A stretch of 64,000 nt of DNA from Haberlea rhodopensis (Eukaryota > Streptophyta > Magnoliopsida > Lamiales > Gesneriaceae). Under the pieces are notes generated by a model. It worked only from the letters and a program-made list of their open reading frames with translations, was not told the DNA's origin and made no database searches. The DNA lies in contig CAJQUN010000500.1 of NCBI GenBank assembly GCA_907163345.1, positions 248,001-312,000 on the forward strand, given 5' to 3'. A program made the translations under genes and the position numbers. Position 1 is the stretch's first letter. Each line of letters opens with the position of its first letter. Below are positions 12,479 to 24,042 of this stretch, piece after piece.

Positions 12479-13315
12479 AAAACCCGAAGCAGTCCTCGGC
12501 AAGTCGGTCACGAAGTCCATGGATATGTGTTCCCAGTTCCATTTCGGTATCTCTAAGCTCTTCAACTCACCACCGGGTCTCTGCCTCTCTGCCTTAACCT
12601 GCTGGCAGATCAAACACCTCTCAACGAAGCGATGACATCACGCTTCATCCTTTTCCACCAGAACTGAGCACATAGATCCTTATACATTTTCTTCCCGCCT
12701 GGGTGGATACTAAGCCTGCTACTATGAGCTCGCTCCAAGATCCCTCTACGCAACTCCGGCTTACTCGGGACTACCCAACGTTTACCGAGCCTCAAAGAAC
12801 CATCCTCCGCCACTCTGAATTTTGATGGCTGACCCTGAAGTACTAATGATGACCATCTTTTAACCTCATCATCCGTTTTCTGGGTTCTCCTGATAATCTC
12901 ATAAATGTCCGGCTCTGCCAACAAAGTCGATACCCGTACCGGCGATGCATCCACATCAAAATCATAGCCCAGATGGCAGTAAGAAGTCATCATCGCCGAT
13001 AAATACATGGCATCCTCAGCAGTACTCTTCACCTTCCGACTCAAAGCGTCTGCTGTCAAGTTCCCTTTTCCAGAATGGTACTCTATTTCACAATCATAAT
13101 CCTTGAGTAAATCCATCCATCTCCTTTGTCTCATATTCAGCTCCGCCTGAGTAAATAAGAACTTCAGGCTCTTGTGGTCTGTGTAAATGGTAAACGACGT
13201 ACCATACAAATAATGCCTCCAGATCTTCAAGGCGAAAATAATAGCAGCCAACTCCAAGTCGTGGACTGGATATCTAGTCTCATGCGGCTTTAATTGTCTC
13301 GGTGCATAAGCTACC
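12479..13315 (-). pseudogene. Element E RNase H and integrase N-terminal part (broken)
   Basis: This minus-strand piece continues the protein cut by B. It contains the end of RNase H (FTIYTDHKSLKFL, then ADALSRKV), the integrase zinc-binding region (RAHSSRLSIHPGGKKMY, then CQQVKAERQRPGGEL) and the first catalytic Asp in SMDFVTDLP. A small indel near 12635 shifts the frame between the zinc-binding half and the catalytic core. Its left end joins 10163 once S1 is removed, and its right end (CTACC, 13311-13315) joins 50386 once B is removed. Confidence 0.9.
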
Positions 13316-14498
13316 TGTAAGGACCCCCATGCCCTTAACCCGTTATTAGTGTATTAACCCATACCATTAGTGCATATAATCATACTATCATGGGGAAGAA
13401 CCATATGCAAGTGCTACACCATATTAGCTGTCCATAAAATTCCTTGCATTCAATCCACATAATATTCAAATCCCCCAACCAAGATTACCTATATGACATG
13501 CACCCTCATAATACACTAACATGCTCGCAGTTCACTTGGCAATTCCATATTTAATTGCATGCAAACCATAAATGAACAGAGAAAAGCCGTAGCCCATTTA
13601 TACATTCCATATACACGTAAAATGTACTCACATGAGAGCACCCAATGAATAAGCGCGTATCTAATGTATAAAATACCCTATCGGATACCGTTACTGGTAC
13701 TTCAATCATGGAAGCACCTCCCAAGCACAAATCGATCTCAACTCTGGATCTATGCACTTATTCAACCAGCTCTGGTACCTCGATCCTGGAAGTACCTCTA
13801 ATCAACAGCCCGAGCTCAACTCCAAAGCTGCTGCTACACCTGTAACACCTGCCCCAACAGAGACAGCCCTCACACGGGGTGAGCATACCAATACCACCAA
13901 TCCAATAATCATAATATTGCAGTTCATAATTTACAGAATGTAAATGCCATAAATTTAAATGATACTCCCTGGATGGTATCATCCTCATCCGGGATCTCCT
14001 GTATTGTCCCTGTTCTCAAAATAACCAAACCATTAAATTCCCAAAAGCCGATTGATCATTTCATTGATCAACTAAATCCTTCTTACTATACCAGTTTCCA
14101 CAATCAAATATAATTAAATCATCAAATAGAGTACCACAGACATCACACGTATCTTGCCAGTAATTCCGTATTTTCATTTCATAGCTCGCTCCACAATGCG
14201 GCATTTATCCCCACGCACGCTCAACAATAGCAGCATTATAACCGATGGTCGCCCGATGGCGACAACATCTCAATCATTGCTCGCTCAAAGGCGGCACCGT
14301 ACGATTCCCAATGTACGTTCGTTTAACATAGTTACCATACCTCATGCATTTCAATAACCCTTTATTGTAGATGCCACATACCATGCATTTCAATACTCAT
14401 TTATTATGAATGCCACATATCATGCATTTCAATGTTCATTTATTCAAATATCACACACCATGCATTCCGCAGTTGGAATATTATAATAGGCTATGCTC

Positions 14499-14574
14499 GT
14501 ACGTTATACGTACCTTATCATTCCGTAGTTCGAGACCAACCTTGCCTGAGTCCCACGACCCGATGAATTATGTG
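14499..14574 (-). promoter_or_regulatory. Mini-exon-like block and donor hairpin (B 3' LTR)
   Basis: On the minus strand GTGTTAG, a 61-nt block (14574-14514) ending GATAAG, then GTACGT-ATA-ACGTAC (14513-14499). Copy in the other LTR at 49000-49075. Confidence 0.5.
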
Positions 14575-14914
14575 CTAACACATAAATAGTTCACAATTAA
14601 ACACAAGCATGCAACCACGTGCCCAAGCACTTTCATAACTCCCAATCATATCGTCAATCCATGACGATTTCCAAAATAAAAGCCCCCCGGCTAAGCATGC
14701 ATAATACCCAAAATATACCACTTAACAAGTTTAAAAGATAGCCAAGAATTCAACCGGTAATTCCGTTTTATCAAACTTTGGCCTCAACCAATCTATTTTA
14801 AAAGTTTAGCATTCCCATTGGAATGTAGACATTGCCCCGGAAACGGCCCCTTTAAACCACGATTCCAAAATCCCGACATTTTCCAAAAATTTCAAAAAAC
14901 AAAATCCTTCGGGT

Positions 14915-15129
14915 GGCGATCGATCGCCTCATTTAGCGCGATCGATCGCCCCTGTCCAGTGGGCAAAACGCCTACACGCGATCGATCGCCACCCTTCGCG
15001 ATCGATCGCCAACATGCTCGCGATCGATCGCCTAAACCACGCGATCGATCGCCTGTACTGTACATCTTCTTTGATTTTTAGCAGCTGCTCGTCGCGATCG
15101 ATCGCCACTCCTCGGCGATCGATCGCCAC
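14915..15129. repeat. CGATCGATCG palindrome cluster (B, left LTR)
   Basis: Eight or more GCGATCGATCGCC-type palindromes, nearly all intact. In the other B LTR (49415-49651) several are decayed (CGAACGATCG, GATCGATCGTC) and one unit is added near 49631, so copy number changes between two LTRs of one insertion. Confidence 0.93.
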
Positions 15130-15857
15130 CTGCAATTTACCGAAAAAATCGAGCTTCCATGGTGTTTTTCACACCCAAACTCAAAACCAAAACCCCATAC
15201 ACCACCAACACCTCAAATACAACATTTAAATCCAATAAAAACTCTAAAAACTCAACTTGGATTTTTAACCCAAAAATCCCCAAATTCATAACCCACCAAA
15301 AACTTAACCAAAAACTATAACACTACTACCAAATCGAAGACAATGACGAGGGGAAGATTAATACCTGATTATCTTCGAGAAAACCGGCATCCGAGCCAAG
15401 CTACCAACGATTTCTCCTCCAAGGGAGAAAAGAGGGAAATGGGGGAGGGTTTGGGCGCATAGAGAGAGAGGGAGAGAGAGAGGGAATTCGTCCAAAATGA
15501 CGGAATACCGAGTCCACTTGGTATATAGTACCAAAACTCCAAAATACCAACCCCTCCAGAAATACATCATGACTCATTAAAAATCATATGTTTTCAACAA
15601 ATCATCTCCCAATCTCTATTTCCATAAACAGCCCCAGTACAAAGTACTCCGGACCCCAAATCCCACCAAGGACCAAATTCCAAGGTTATCACCACGATGA
15701 GAATACAATCTCATCCCTTGGATCCAACGACTCTAAAAATCGGATTTAAAATCCCCGAGAGTCCCAAAACCGCAATTAATTTATAATTGTCACAATTAAA
15801 ATCCATTAATGATTATTACCACACCGGGAATAACACCATTAATCCCCGGGCATCACA

Positions 15858-16934
15858 ATTATCCCACACTAATAAAATTTTGTCCCAGAAATTTGCACTG
15901 GCGCACTCCACGAACGTCGAGACCACGCAAACCAAACGGATTCACATCGTCGAATCATGAACACATCATGAACGACATCACACCGCAAGGATACCGACCT
16001 CGCACCAAAATCTGGAATGGAGTAAACCTCCCAAACCATCGTAAACTCAAAGAAAGACATCAGCATTCCCGATGCCAAACATCCCAAAAGCAGCTAGCCA
16101 ACCCTAACTGCAAAACAACGAATCATTCACGATTCTAAAATAGATATCGCCTCGAGGATATCTCTACGATCAAGTCCACGATGTTAAACACACATCCTTG
16201 CCAAGGAAACCACTAGTACATAACAGTGCACCTAACCATAACCGGCTTCCGTGTCCAAACCCCATCTCCATCAAAGGAGTAGTTGCACCACATTGCAACC
16301 CGGATCGGGCAACTCATTGCTACCGATCAACACCAAACACACCTCTAGAGATGTTCACATCCGGGTGTTCCACGAAGCGCACATCTTGGTCCAAACACAC
16401 AATCGAGACTCCACAAGGTCTCAAGTTCACGAAAGGACATGCAAGAATAATCAATTGCATTCCCACCACACGTGTCAACCACGACACTAAACAAATCCGA
16501 ATCCTGGCCATCCCTCGTTTATCCTGGTATTTAACAATCCTAAAACAGGAAGGCTGTCGAATTATCCAATAAGAACTACCATGGTCCCAAAACACGACAA
16601 TCCCACCTCAGGGGAAGCAACCGGACCTCACGATCATTCTTCAGAATATATCTTGCCAATTAGATTACCAATCTCAGGGTGATACAATCTCTCACCAGAG
16701 ATTCGCCAAACCAGGCATACCAATCCAACGTTCAACAAGGAACAAGAATAGAGTTGGCATTCGTATACACACACGACATACATGCCTAAGTACTAACACA
16801 ACATGCATACCCAAAGCAATAGGCTCGGGCATCTCCAATCATGCCCAAAGTCCCAAAAACAACTGTCAACCCCTAGCTATTCTCACCTTGTGGAGAATAA
16901 TGATTGACAGACCAAAACCAAAGGGTGTGATTTC
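15858..16934 (-). other. Element B interior, segment left of copia C
   Basis: Non-coding LARD interior next to the 3' LTR, colinear with A 2124-3193. Only short chance frames are present. The last five bases (ATTTC, 16930-16934) are the target duplicated by C. Confidence 0.85.
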
Positions 16935-18443
16935 TGTTGGGATATGCCCTAAGACAAGTCATTAGATGATTGTTTAAGACATACAATGTTTATGATTTTA
17001 TGAATGGCAATTCATTATATATATTATTCGTTTAACTGTGCAATGTGAATTAATATATATGTTAATGTCCTTAGAATAATATTGTATTATTCTTAAAGAT
17101 GTCCCTAGTGAAGTATTATCATGAATAGGGATAATGATAATACGTAGAGACTAGTATGTGTTGATTGATGAATTGTTCATTGATATGAGATATCAAATCA
17201 ACACATGGGTACATGTTAGAGAACGATGTACTGGACAGACCCACCATGAGAATGCAACATGGATAGTTATATGATCGTCATATGCAATTCTCATAGTGAT
17301 AATAATGTATGTAATCCTTACGACTTGTGATCATCAGAGATCCCAACATAAGGAGTTATGTATCTGATATTGTCAAGCGTTACCCCTAACATGGTAAACT
17401 ATAAAGGCGACTATTGGATACACTACGAATTATGTAGAGGGATGTTGACTGATCGAGATAGTATTTGTCCCTCCTATATAACAGGAGATGTGTTTGGCCC
17501 TTGATCAAGTGAGAACTAAAATGCATGGCCATGCTCGAATGAGTCGATATGAGATATCGAGCTTATTCGTTTATTCTAGTTCTACTTGGGGATCAAGAAA
17601 TAAAGATTGAATATACGAGTATGACTATTCCATGACTCGTGTTCAATCTAAACACAAAGGACAAAGGGATTAAGTTACATGGTTACTATTATCACAAGTT
17701 CTAAAGGTTATGTCGAGTCATTGACATTCTTGTAATTTGGGTAGCCTTGATGTGTTGCTAGACACCGCTCTTTGCTTGTAACGTAAAATGAGATTTTATG
17801 TCACTGCCAACATTACAAGATCCTATCGGGTCACACAAAAGATTAAATCGAGAAGGGAAATTAAATTCATTGGATGAATTAGTTAATTAAGAAGAGTCTT
17901 AATTAAGTGATTAAAATGTTTTAATTAAATCATGGGTTTGGGCCCATAAGACTTTGAGAAAGTCTTGAACTTAATTAAGCCCTTTTATTAACATGGTATA
18001 ATTAATTGTAAGACAATTAATTAACATTCATTCTAACCTAAACACTAACAAGCAAGACACGGCCGCCTCCTACAATCATCAAAGAGCTCTCGGTTTTTCT
18101 TTGTAGCCGTGAGAGACTTGGTGATTTTTGGCGATTATTCGATTGTGAATCGAGTGTGCTTCTTGTTCCGGTATAAGAACGAGTCTAGCAACTTGTTCTT
18201 TGACTATCCCTTCACCCGATTTGATCGTGTGGATACCGTTGAGGCAAAACTTGACAAGTTTTGCTAGTGACTCGAAGGAGACGTTGGACGTGGTGCTGCT
18301 CCGTGGAATCTGCTCAAACACGCTACAAGGGTGAGACTTTTGTAAACCTTTATCCGATATGAATCCCTATGTATAGATCCGCGGTTATAGTAATCCAAAA
18401 TTTTATTATTCCGCTGCGTTCCATGCTTGTTGGATTACTTACA
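16935..18443 (+). repeat. Element C 5' LTR (1509 bp)
   Basis: Runs from TGTTGGGATATGCCC to TTGGATTACTTACA. Related LTRs are the minus-strand solo LTR (36579-38079) and the 5' LTR of G (57105-58657). It contains a near-perfect inverted repeat at 17778-17804 (ACGTAAAAT-GAG-ATTTTATGT region), perfect in G. Confidence 0.93.
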
Positions 18444-18444
18444 G

Positions 18445-18457
18445 TGGTATTAGAGCC
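18445..18457 (+). other. Element C primer-binding site
   Basis: TGGTATTAGAGCC directly after the LTR. One mismatch (T for C) to the initiator-Met tRNA complement used by G. Confidence 0.85.
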
Positions 18458-20186
18458 AGGTTCAAGGCTCATATCGGATTTATGTGGTTAAATAGTTTAA
18501 TCATATTAGAACTAATATTGCATGCTATTTAAAATTGTATGAACATATATGATATGTTAATATTAAGTTTGTGAAATTATCATGAAATTATATTTGATAT
18601 AATTGATGTTTGTTGTATACGATACATGAAGGCGCAAAACCGAGCCCATAGCATGAGATGGTTCGACCACCACTATCACAAATGACACACGGCTGCCACA
18701 TGAGGGCTAGGGTTTTCGAACCCTTGGCTCGAGATGGTTTAGTCGTTGTGGCTAATAATTGTGCATGGAAGTGTCGAAACATGGCTAGGGTTTAGAACCC
18801 TTCTCTTGGCTCGAAAATTTGTATTAGCGGCACTTGGCTCACGATAAATGATGGGTGATGGCTAGGGCCACATGAGGGCTAGGATTTTTGAACTCATTGG
18901 CTCGAGATGGTCAAGCCGCAAACGTCATGAATCGTGCATGAAAGGCCGAGAACTATAACAAAGGTTTCGAACCATTGTGGCTCGTGACGGCTAGGGTTTC
19001 GAACCCTAGCAGCCAAGATTGGCTCACGGCCGCCACCATCCAAAAGTGTTAGGGTCTCGGACCCTCGAGGTTGGCCGTGGTTTTGGGCTAAGTTTCCGTG
19101 ACATGTGATGTCCCGAGCGTACGATAATTTTTCGAAATTTATTTTGCAGTTTAAATTAGAATTAATTTTAAAATGTTTAGAATTTAATTAATTAAATGTT
19201 AAAGCATGTTTTATGTGTTGTTTGAGCATGGTGCATGGTTATAACCCTTTGACCTATTAGATAGGATTTGTGAATGTTTGTAATTTATAATACGACCTGC
19301 GTGTCGTGCCTTCTCTATTTTATTCTAAATGTAATCCCTCCCCTATGTTCCCCTCGAATGTGAATCGAGGAATTCTATATCTTGTAAATAGTATAGTTTA
19401 ATTGTTGATGGTGATCAATGAAGATGGAGCATCGTGCCGGGATGAGGAGGCCATTCACAAATTGGAGCCAAAGGAAGGTGCTTGTGAAGTTACCTTAGGT
19501 TGACTCTTGGGATTTTCTCCTTGGCTTGAGAAAATCGTTAGTAGGGGCTATAATCATGTCACGTTTAATTATGTATGTTGATGCATGATTTGTCTTATGT
19601 TTTAGATTGATAATTGTAATACACATATATGTAGATATGTATACAACTATATGTAGTGGACATATTTTAAATTATCAAACTAATCATGAGATCAATAAAT
19701 CCCTCTAAAATATTAAGTTTTAGATGCCTTCCAAAATTAAAAGTACTCGTCAAAAACTTCGATTGTACATGTGTGGGTTTGCCAAAGCAAAGCACCGTGG
19801 CAATCTTAGTAAGGCGCGAAAGGATAAAAGTGATATCCGTTATACTTTAAATTGGGTACGACTTAACTAGGTTATCTCAATAGGATTGGGAACCTAGAGG
19901 CATGGGTTGGATAATAATTCATTTGATGAATATAACAAAGTGTTGTTCGTCCAACTATCCAAGAATTACATGTGATGAAATTGACAAAGTGTTGTCTACC
20001 TAAATAACCGAGTCTTGGGCGATTAGCCAAAGTTAACTCAAGATTAGGCGAAATATGGATCTTTGCCCACTAAAGGTTTCGAGGGTTGATATTTTTTTAA
20101 CAAAATAGTGGGAGTATCATTTAATATAAGACCATGTTAAATGATTAAATCATAAACTTATTTGCATATTTATATTGTAGATATCC
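18458..20186 (+). other. Element C untranslated leader with repeated hairpins
   Basis: A 1.7-kb non-coding leader between primer site and gag. From about 18690 to 19080 it repeats the phrase GGCTAGGGTTTTCGAACCC...GGCTCGAGATGG every 70-110 bases. Each copy has AGGGTT/AACCCT arms around a 3-4 nt TCG or TTCG loop, and one copy has a compensated pair (AGGGTC/GACCCT near 19051). The rest is AT-rich and conserved with the leader of G. A packaging or dimerisation role is inference. Confidence 0.75.
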
Positions 20187-23100
20187 ATGGCAACTAACAA
20201 CGTAACAAGCACTTTATCACTGCGATCGGTCCTTGAGAAGGACAAATTAAATGGGACAAATTTCCTAGACTGGAATAGGAACTTGAGGATAGTCCTCAAA
20301 CAAGAAAAGAAACAATATGTCCTAGAGGAACCCTTACCTGCTGAGGAACCTCCCATAACGGCTACAAGAGCCGATAAAGATGCTTACAAGAAGCATCAAA
20401 GTGACGCACTTGATGTTGGGTGCCTTATGCTTGCCACCATGAACTCTGAGCTTCAGAAGCAACATGAGGAAATGGAGGCGTTTGATATGATCGAGCACCT
20501 TAAGAAACTGTACCAACAACAAGCAAGACAAGAGAGGTATGACGTCTCTAAGGCGTTATTCCAGTGTAGAATGGTAGAAGGGAGTCTGGTTGAAACTCAT
20601 GTACTCAAGATGATTGGGTATATTGAGAATCTGGAGAAGCTGGGTTTTCCTTTGGACCAAGAGTTTGCCACTGACGTGATCTTGCAATCGTTGCCTGAAA
20701 GCTTCAGTCAATTTGTCTTAAATTACAATATGATTGAAATAGAAAAGACACTACCACAGTTACTTGGCATGCTTAGAACTTTCGAAGCAAATAGCAAGAA
20801 GTCTAAACCTACAAATGTTCTTATTGTGAATAAGAACAAGGGAAAGACTAAAGCTAAGAGCTTCAAGAAGAACAAGAAGGTCTTTGTTAAATCTAAGCCA
20901 AAGTCTTCTGCACTGAAACCAAAGGGAGGGATAGCGAAGGAAGGGAACTGTTTCCATTGCGGTGAGACCGGCCATTGGAAAAGAAACTGCAAAGTATATC
21001 TTGAGGATCTAAAGAAAGGAAGTGTGACTTCCACTTCATGTATTTTTGTTATAGAAGTCAATTTATCTACTTCTTCATCATGGGTATTAGATACTGGATG
21101 TGGATCTCACATTTGTGTAAATGTGCAGGACCTCAAAAAGAGTAGATTGTTGGCGAAAGGCGAAGTTGATCTCCGAGTTGGAAATGGAGCAAGAGTTGCT
21201 GCATTAGCTATAGGAGATTATTATTTATCTTTGCCTTCTGGTTTATCGTTGATTTTAAAAGACTGTTATTTTGTACCATCCATTACCAAAAACATAATTT
21301 CTATTTCTTGTTTAGACAAGTGTGGGTTTTCATTTATAATAAAGGACAACTGTTGTTCTATTTATTTAAATGATATGTTTTATGCTAGTGCACAAATGGT
21401 GAATGGTCTTTATTTATTAAATCTTGATATGCCTATCTATAACATAAATACTAAAAGGATTAAAAATAATGATTGTAATCCGACTTATCTCTGGCATTGT
21501 CGCTTGGGCCACATAAACGAGAACCGCATATCTAAACTTCATAAGGATGGAGTATTAGATTCATTTGATTTTGAATCATATGAAACATGCGAATCTTGAT
21601 TAATGGGCAAGATGACTAAAGCCCCTTTCAAGGGACATGTTGAAAGGGCAAATGTTTTATTGGGACTAATACATAGTGATGTATGTGGACCAATAAGTAC
21701 ACAAGCTAGAGGTGGTTTTCAATACTTCGTTACATTTACTGATGACCTCAGTAGATATGGGTATGTGTACCTAATGAAGCATAAGCATGAAACCTTTGAA
21801 AATTTCAAAGATTTCAAGAATGAAGTACAAAACCAACTTGGCAAAAGTATCAACATCCTTCGATCAGATCGAGGAGGTGAATACTTAAGCCAAGAGTTTC
21901 ATGACTATCTAAAGGAGTGTGGGATAGTCCCACAACTCACTCCTCCGTATACTCCACAATGAAATGGTGTATCCGAGAGGAGAAATCGAACCTTGTTAGA
22001 CATGGTTAGATCAATGATGAGTCATGCAGATCTTCCGATATCGTTTTGGGGACACGCTCTAGAAACAGCGATTTTCTTACTGAACCGTGTTCCATCTAAA
22101 TCAGTGGAAAAGACACCATATGAGATATGGACTGTGAAGCGTCCTAGTATGTCTTTTATGAAGATTTGGGGTTGTGAGGCTTTCGTTAGACGTCACGCCA
22201 CTAACAAACTTGGACCCAAATCTGATAAGTGTTTATTTGTGGGGTATCCTAAGGAAACAAAAGGATACTATTTCTATTATCCCACCGAGAACAAAGTAGT
22301 TGTTGCTCGGACTGGTGTATTTCTTGAAAGAGAATTTATTTCTAGAAAAAGCAGTGGGAGAAAAATAGAACTTAGTGAAGTTCAACCACATGAAAACACT
22401 GAACCTGAGATTGAGATGGAAACAGAGCAGGCACCGCAAGCTGTTGTGGAAGAAGTACCTGCTCAAGAGACACAAGCCTAGCGTAGGTTTGTAAGAGAAC
22501 ACCGGGAGCCACAGAGATATGGATTTCTTGTGACTCAACAAGGTGACTTGCTACTTATTGATGAGGATGAGCCGTCATCTTATCAACAAGCTATAATTGG
22601 CACTGATTCTGAGAAATGGCAAGAGGCCATGAAATCTGAGATGGAATCCATGTATGCAAACCAAGTATGGACTTTGGTTGATCCACCTGAAGGGGTACGA
22701 CCCATAGGATGCAAATGGATTTTCAAGAAAAAGACCGATATGGATGGTAATGTACAAACCTATAAAGGTCGGCTGGTTGCAAAAGGATTCAAACAAATTC
22801 ATGGTATTGACTATGATGAAACCTTTTCACCAGTGGCCATGGTTAAATCCATAAGGATCTTACTTGCAATAGCTGCATTTCATGATTATGAAATCTGGCA
22901 GATGGATGTCAAAACAGCTTTCCGAAATGGAAATCTGCTCGAGGATGTGTACATGACACAGCCCGAGGGTTTTGTCGATCCAAAGGATGCTGGAAAGATA
23001 TGCAAGCTACAACGATCCATTTATGGATTGAAGCAAGCTTCTCGGAGTTGGAATCTTCGTTTTGATGATGCAATCAAAGAGTTTGGTTTTATCAAAAATG

Positions 23101-23532
23101 TAGATGAACCTTGTGTCTACAAGAAGGTCAGTGGGAGCATAATCATTTTCCTAGTATTGTATGTAGATGACATACTTCTCATTGGGAATGATATCCCTGC
23201 CTTACAATCTGTAAATATTTGGCTAGGGAACTGCTTTTCGATGAAAGACTTGGGAGAAGCCACCTATGTATTAGGAATCAAGATCTATAGAGATAGATCA
23301 AGAAGGCTTCTCGGCCTAAGATAAAGTACATACATTGACAAAGTGCTTAAAAGGTTTAGCATGCAAGAATAAAAGAAAGGATTTGTGCCTATGACACATG
23401 GTATATATCTCTCGAAGGAACAGTGTCCTTCAACACCAGATGAGAGACAACGCATGAGTAAGATCCCATATGCGTCAGCTATTGGATCTATCATGTATGC
23501 CATGATATGTACTCGTCCCGATGTATCGTATG
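20187..23532 (+). pseudogene. Element C gag-pol, first part (stops; cut by T)
   Basis: ATG at 20187 (context CCATGGCAAC). Gag shows VLEKDKLNGTNFLDWNRNLR near residue 16 and a CCHC knuckle CFHCGETGHWKRNC from residue 255. Protease has LDTGCGSH (DTG at 21090). The pre-integrase motif LWHCRLGHI lies near 21489, integrase has HSDVCGP and SDRGGEY, and reverse transcriptase has MDVKTAFRNG and YVDD near 23161. One frame is kept throughout with no frameshift, but stops occur at 21597, 21960, 22479, 23322 and 23370. At 23322 the family usually has Gln and at 21960 usually Trp, so single C-to-T or G-to-A changes would explain them. The frame is cut at 23532 by T (GTATG duplicated) between reverse transcriptase and RNase H. 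Confidence 0.93.
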
Positions 23533-23821
23533 TGTGACATCCCCGAAATGGTTAATTGCTATTGGGCTTTAATTGTGTTTACATGATTAATTATGTGGTA
23601 ATTGATTATGTGTTGGGATTTATTTACCTTATGGAAAATGCATGGTCATATGGATAGGGATGACCCGGGGTTGCATTTTATGGTGCATGTGGTGCATGTT
23701 GGATAAATATTATTGGAAGCATGATTTATTTGCATTGGTTAGCAATTAATTGGAAATCATGTGTTTATTTGATATTTGGTGCATTTTGAGTAAATGCTTT
23801 GAAAAATATCATGTTGGGGTG

Positions 23822-23829
23822 TTTTATAC
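23822..23829 (+). promoter_or_regulatory. Predicted core promoter (TATA) of the T 5' LTR
   Basis: TTTTATACA within ATGTTGGGGTGTTTTATACA, a block conserved in S2 (60511-60530) and, on the minus strand, E (8804-8823), while surrounding LTR sequence has diverged. A pyrimidine-rich leader follows (CCCTTCCCTTCTCC). Confidence 0.55.
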
Positions 23830-24042
23830 ACCATGGAATTATTTTGGGTATACCTTTAATTAAATTAACCCAATCCCCCTTTTATCCCCAACCCCACTCT
23901 TTTAACCTCATTCTTACTTTACCAAATCAAAACCACAAACCCTTCCCTTCTCCAAATTTCGAGCTCAAGCCTTGGGTGGAAGAGGAACCTTGCAAAAATC
24001 TTGATTTGTGGAGCATATTGGGTGATTTGAGATCCCCAAGAG

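Larger units (their letters stand above)
13316..15857 (-). repeat. Element B 3' LTR (complete, 2542 bp)
   Basis: On the minus strand it runs from TGTGATGCCCGGGG at 15857 to GGGGTCCTTACA at 13316. It holds a TATA-like GTATATAG (15521-15528), a purine/pyrimidine-rich GAGAGA leader, CGATCGATCG palindromes (14915-15129), a 61-nt mini-exon-like block (14514-14574), a GTACGT hairpin (14499-14513) and tandem ATGCATTTCAAT units (about 14335-14465). Confidence 0.92.

Noticed and set aside
18690..19080. Interstitial telomere repeats (CTAGGGTTT phrases)
   Set aside because: The phrases are not tandem 7-mers. Each is one arm of an AGGGTT...AACCCT hairpin within a longer repeated unit.
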